Shown piece after piece: positions 5,589 through 5,728 of a stretch of DNA of 5,728 nucleotides. The number at the start of each line of letters is the position of its first letter. Within the stretch, counting starts at the first letter, position 1. The stretch comes from Campylobacteraceae bacterium. Its GTDB lineage: Bacteria > Campylobacterota > Campylobacteria > Campylobacterales > Campylobacteraceae. The notes below the pieces were generated by a model. The model did no database searches. It saw only the letters and a list, made by a program, of their open reading frames with translations, and was not told the origin of the DNA. The stretch is from the NCBI GenBank assembly GCA_031276365.1, contig JAISNG010000016.1:1-5728 (forward strand), written 5' to 3'. The translations under genes and the position numbers were made by a program.

Positions 5589-5728
5589 ATGACGGGGCTG
5601 GGTCTTGAAACTGCCATTGTCATAATAACGACAGTACTTATAATATTATTTATCAAGAAAAAAACAATAAACCCAGGTATTAGAGTTATGGTTATCTTAG
5701 CGTCAATAGTACTCTTCATATACGCTGC
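5589..5728 (+). CDS. Small membrane protein, N-terminal fragment (runs off window)
   Basis: The frame is open from an ATG at 5589 to the window edge, giving 46 full codons. It begins MTGLGLETAIVIITTVLIIL and continues FIKKKTINPG. Residues about 7-22 form one membrane helix, a Lys-rich KKKT loop follows, and a second helix (VMVILASIVLFIYA) begins near residue 33. A KKK loop between two helices suggests a hairpin with the loop in the cytoplasm. No family is recognisable from the fragment. It follows about 290 bp of non-coding DNA and is probably separate from the rlmB-hom operon. The opposite strand is also open (5516-5719) but has no ribosome-binding site, and its hydrophobic residues mirror the codons of this gene. 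Confidence 0.55.
   Translation, partial: MTGLGLETAIVIITTVLIILFIKKKTINPGIRVMVILASIVLFIYA

Noticed and set aside
5567..5608. Short leader peptide MNFIRIYHDGAGS overlapping the start of the last gene
   Set aside because: Only 13 codons, with no well-spaced ribosome-binding site and no run of a regulatory amino acid. Chance is the simplest explanation.
5516..5719. Minus-strand open frame of 67 codons at the right end
   Set aside because: The bases before its ATG (GCAGCGTAT) contain no ribosome-binding site, while the opposite strand has AAGGAT six bases before an ATG and a cleaner two-helix pattern. Hydrophobicity on both strands is expected from complementary Ile/Val/Leu-type codons. Not fully excluded.

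Overview
The window looks like ordinary chromosome from a Campylobacterota (epsilonproteobacterial) species. Three things point there. The gene order rlmB, membrane protein, periplasmic protein, AlaC-type aminotransferase, homoserine dehydrogenase matches, as I recall it, the Campylobacter jejuni block Cj0153c to Cj0149c. The intergenic DNA is very AT-rich, with a TAAAAT-type -10 box preceded by phased T-tracts rather than a -35 box. The genes are tightly packed and often overlap by a few bases. The genus cannot be fixed by eye; a free-living relative such as a Sulfurimonas-like organism would fit.

Layout. Bases 1-143 hold the 5' end of a minus-strand gene for an exported protein with a clear signal peptide. 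Bases 144-434 are a divergent intergenic region with no gene. It carries a perfect 14-bp palindrome (197-210), a perfect 15-bp inverted repeat nested in a longer one (292-338), a terminator-like imperfect hairpin (362-407), and a promoter-like element embedded in a perfect 9-bp hairpin that ends 3 bases before the rlmB start. Bases 435-5299 are one plus-strand run of five genes: rlmB (435-1118), a RodZ-like membrane protein (1111-1992), an exported protein of unknown function (TTG start, 1986-2795), alaC (2811-4028) and hom (4025-5299). Junctions are overlaps of 8, 7 and 4 bp and one 15-bp gap, so co-transcription and partial translational coupling are likely. Bases 5300-5588 are AT-rich and non-coding, with a weak hairpin after hom and an imperfect direct repeat at 31-bp spacing. 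At 5589 a new plus-strand gene for a small membrane protein begins and runs off the window.

How the genes work together. RlmB methylates 23S rRNA. The second product looks like a RodZ-type bitopic protein with a cytoplasmic helix-turn-helix and a periplasmic beta domain, which suggests a cell-shape or envelope role. The third is secreted and unrecognised. AlaC and Hom belong to amino-acid metabolism (pyruvate/alanine transamination and the homoserine branch of the aspartate pathway). There is no obvious common pathway, so this looks like a conserved housekeeping operon rather than a functional module.

I found no CRISPR array, insertion sequence, tRNA, rRNA or defence system, and no convincing new system. 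The most interesting items are the structured rlmB start region, the strong inverted repeats in the divergent region, the unexplained conserved pair between rlmB and alaC, and a perfect hairpin inside the ACT-domain coding region of hom.
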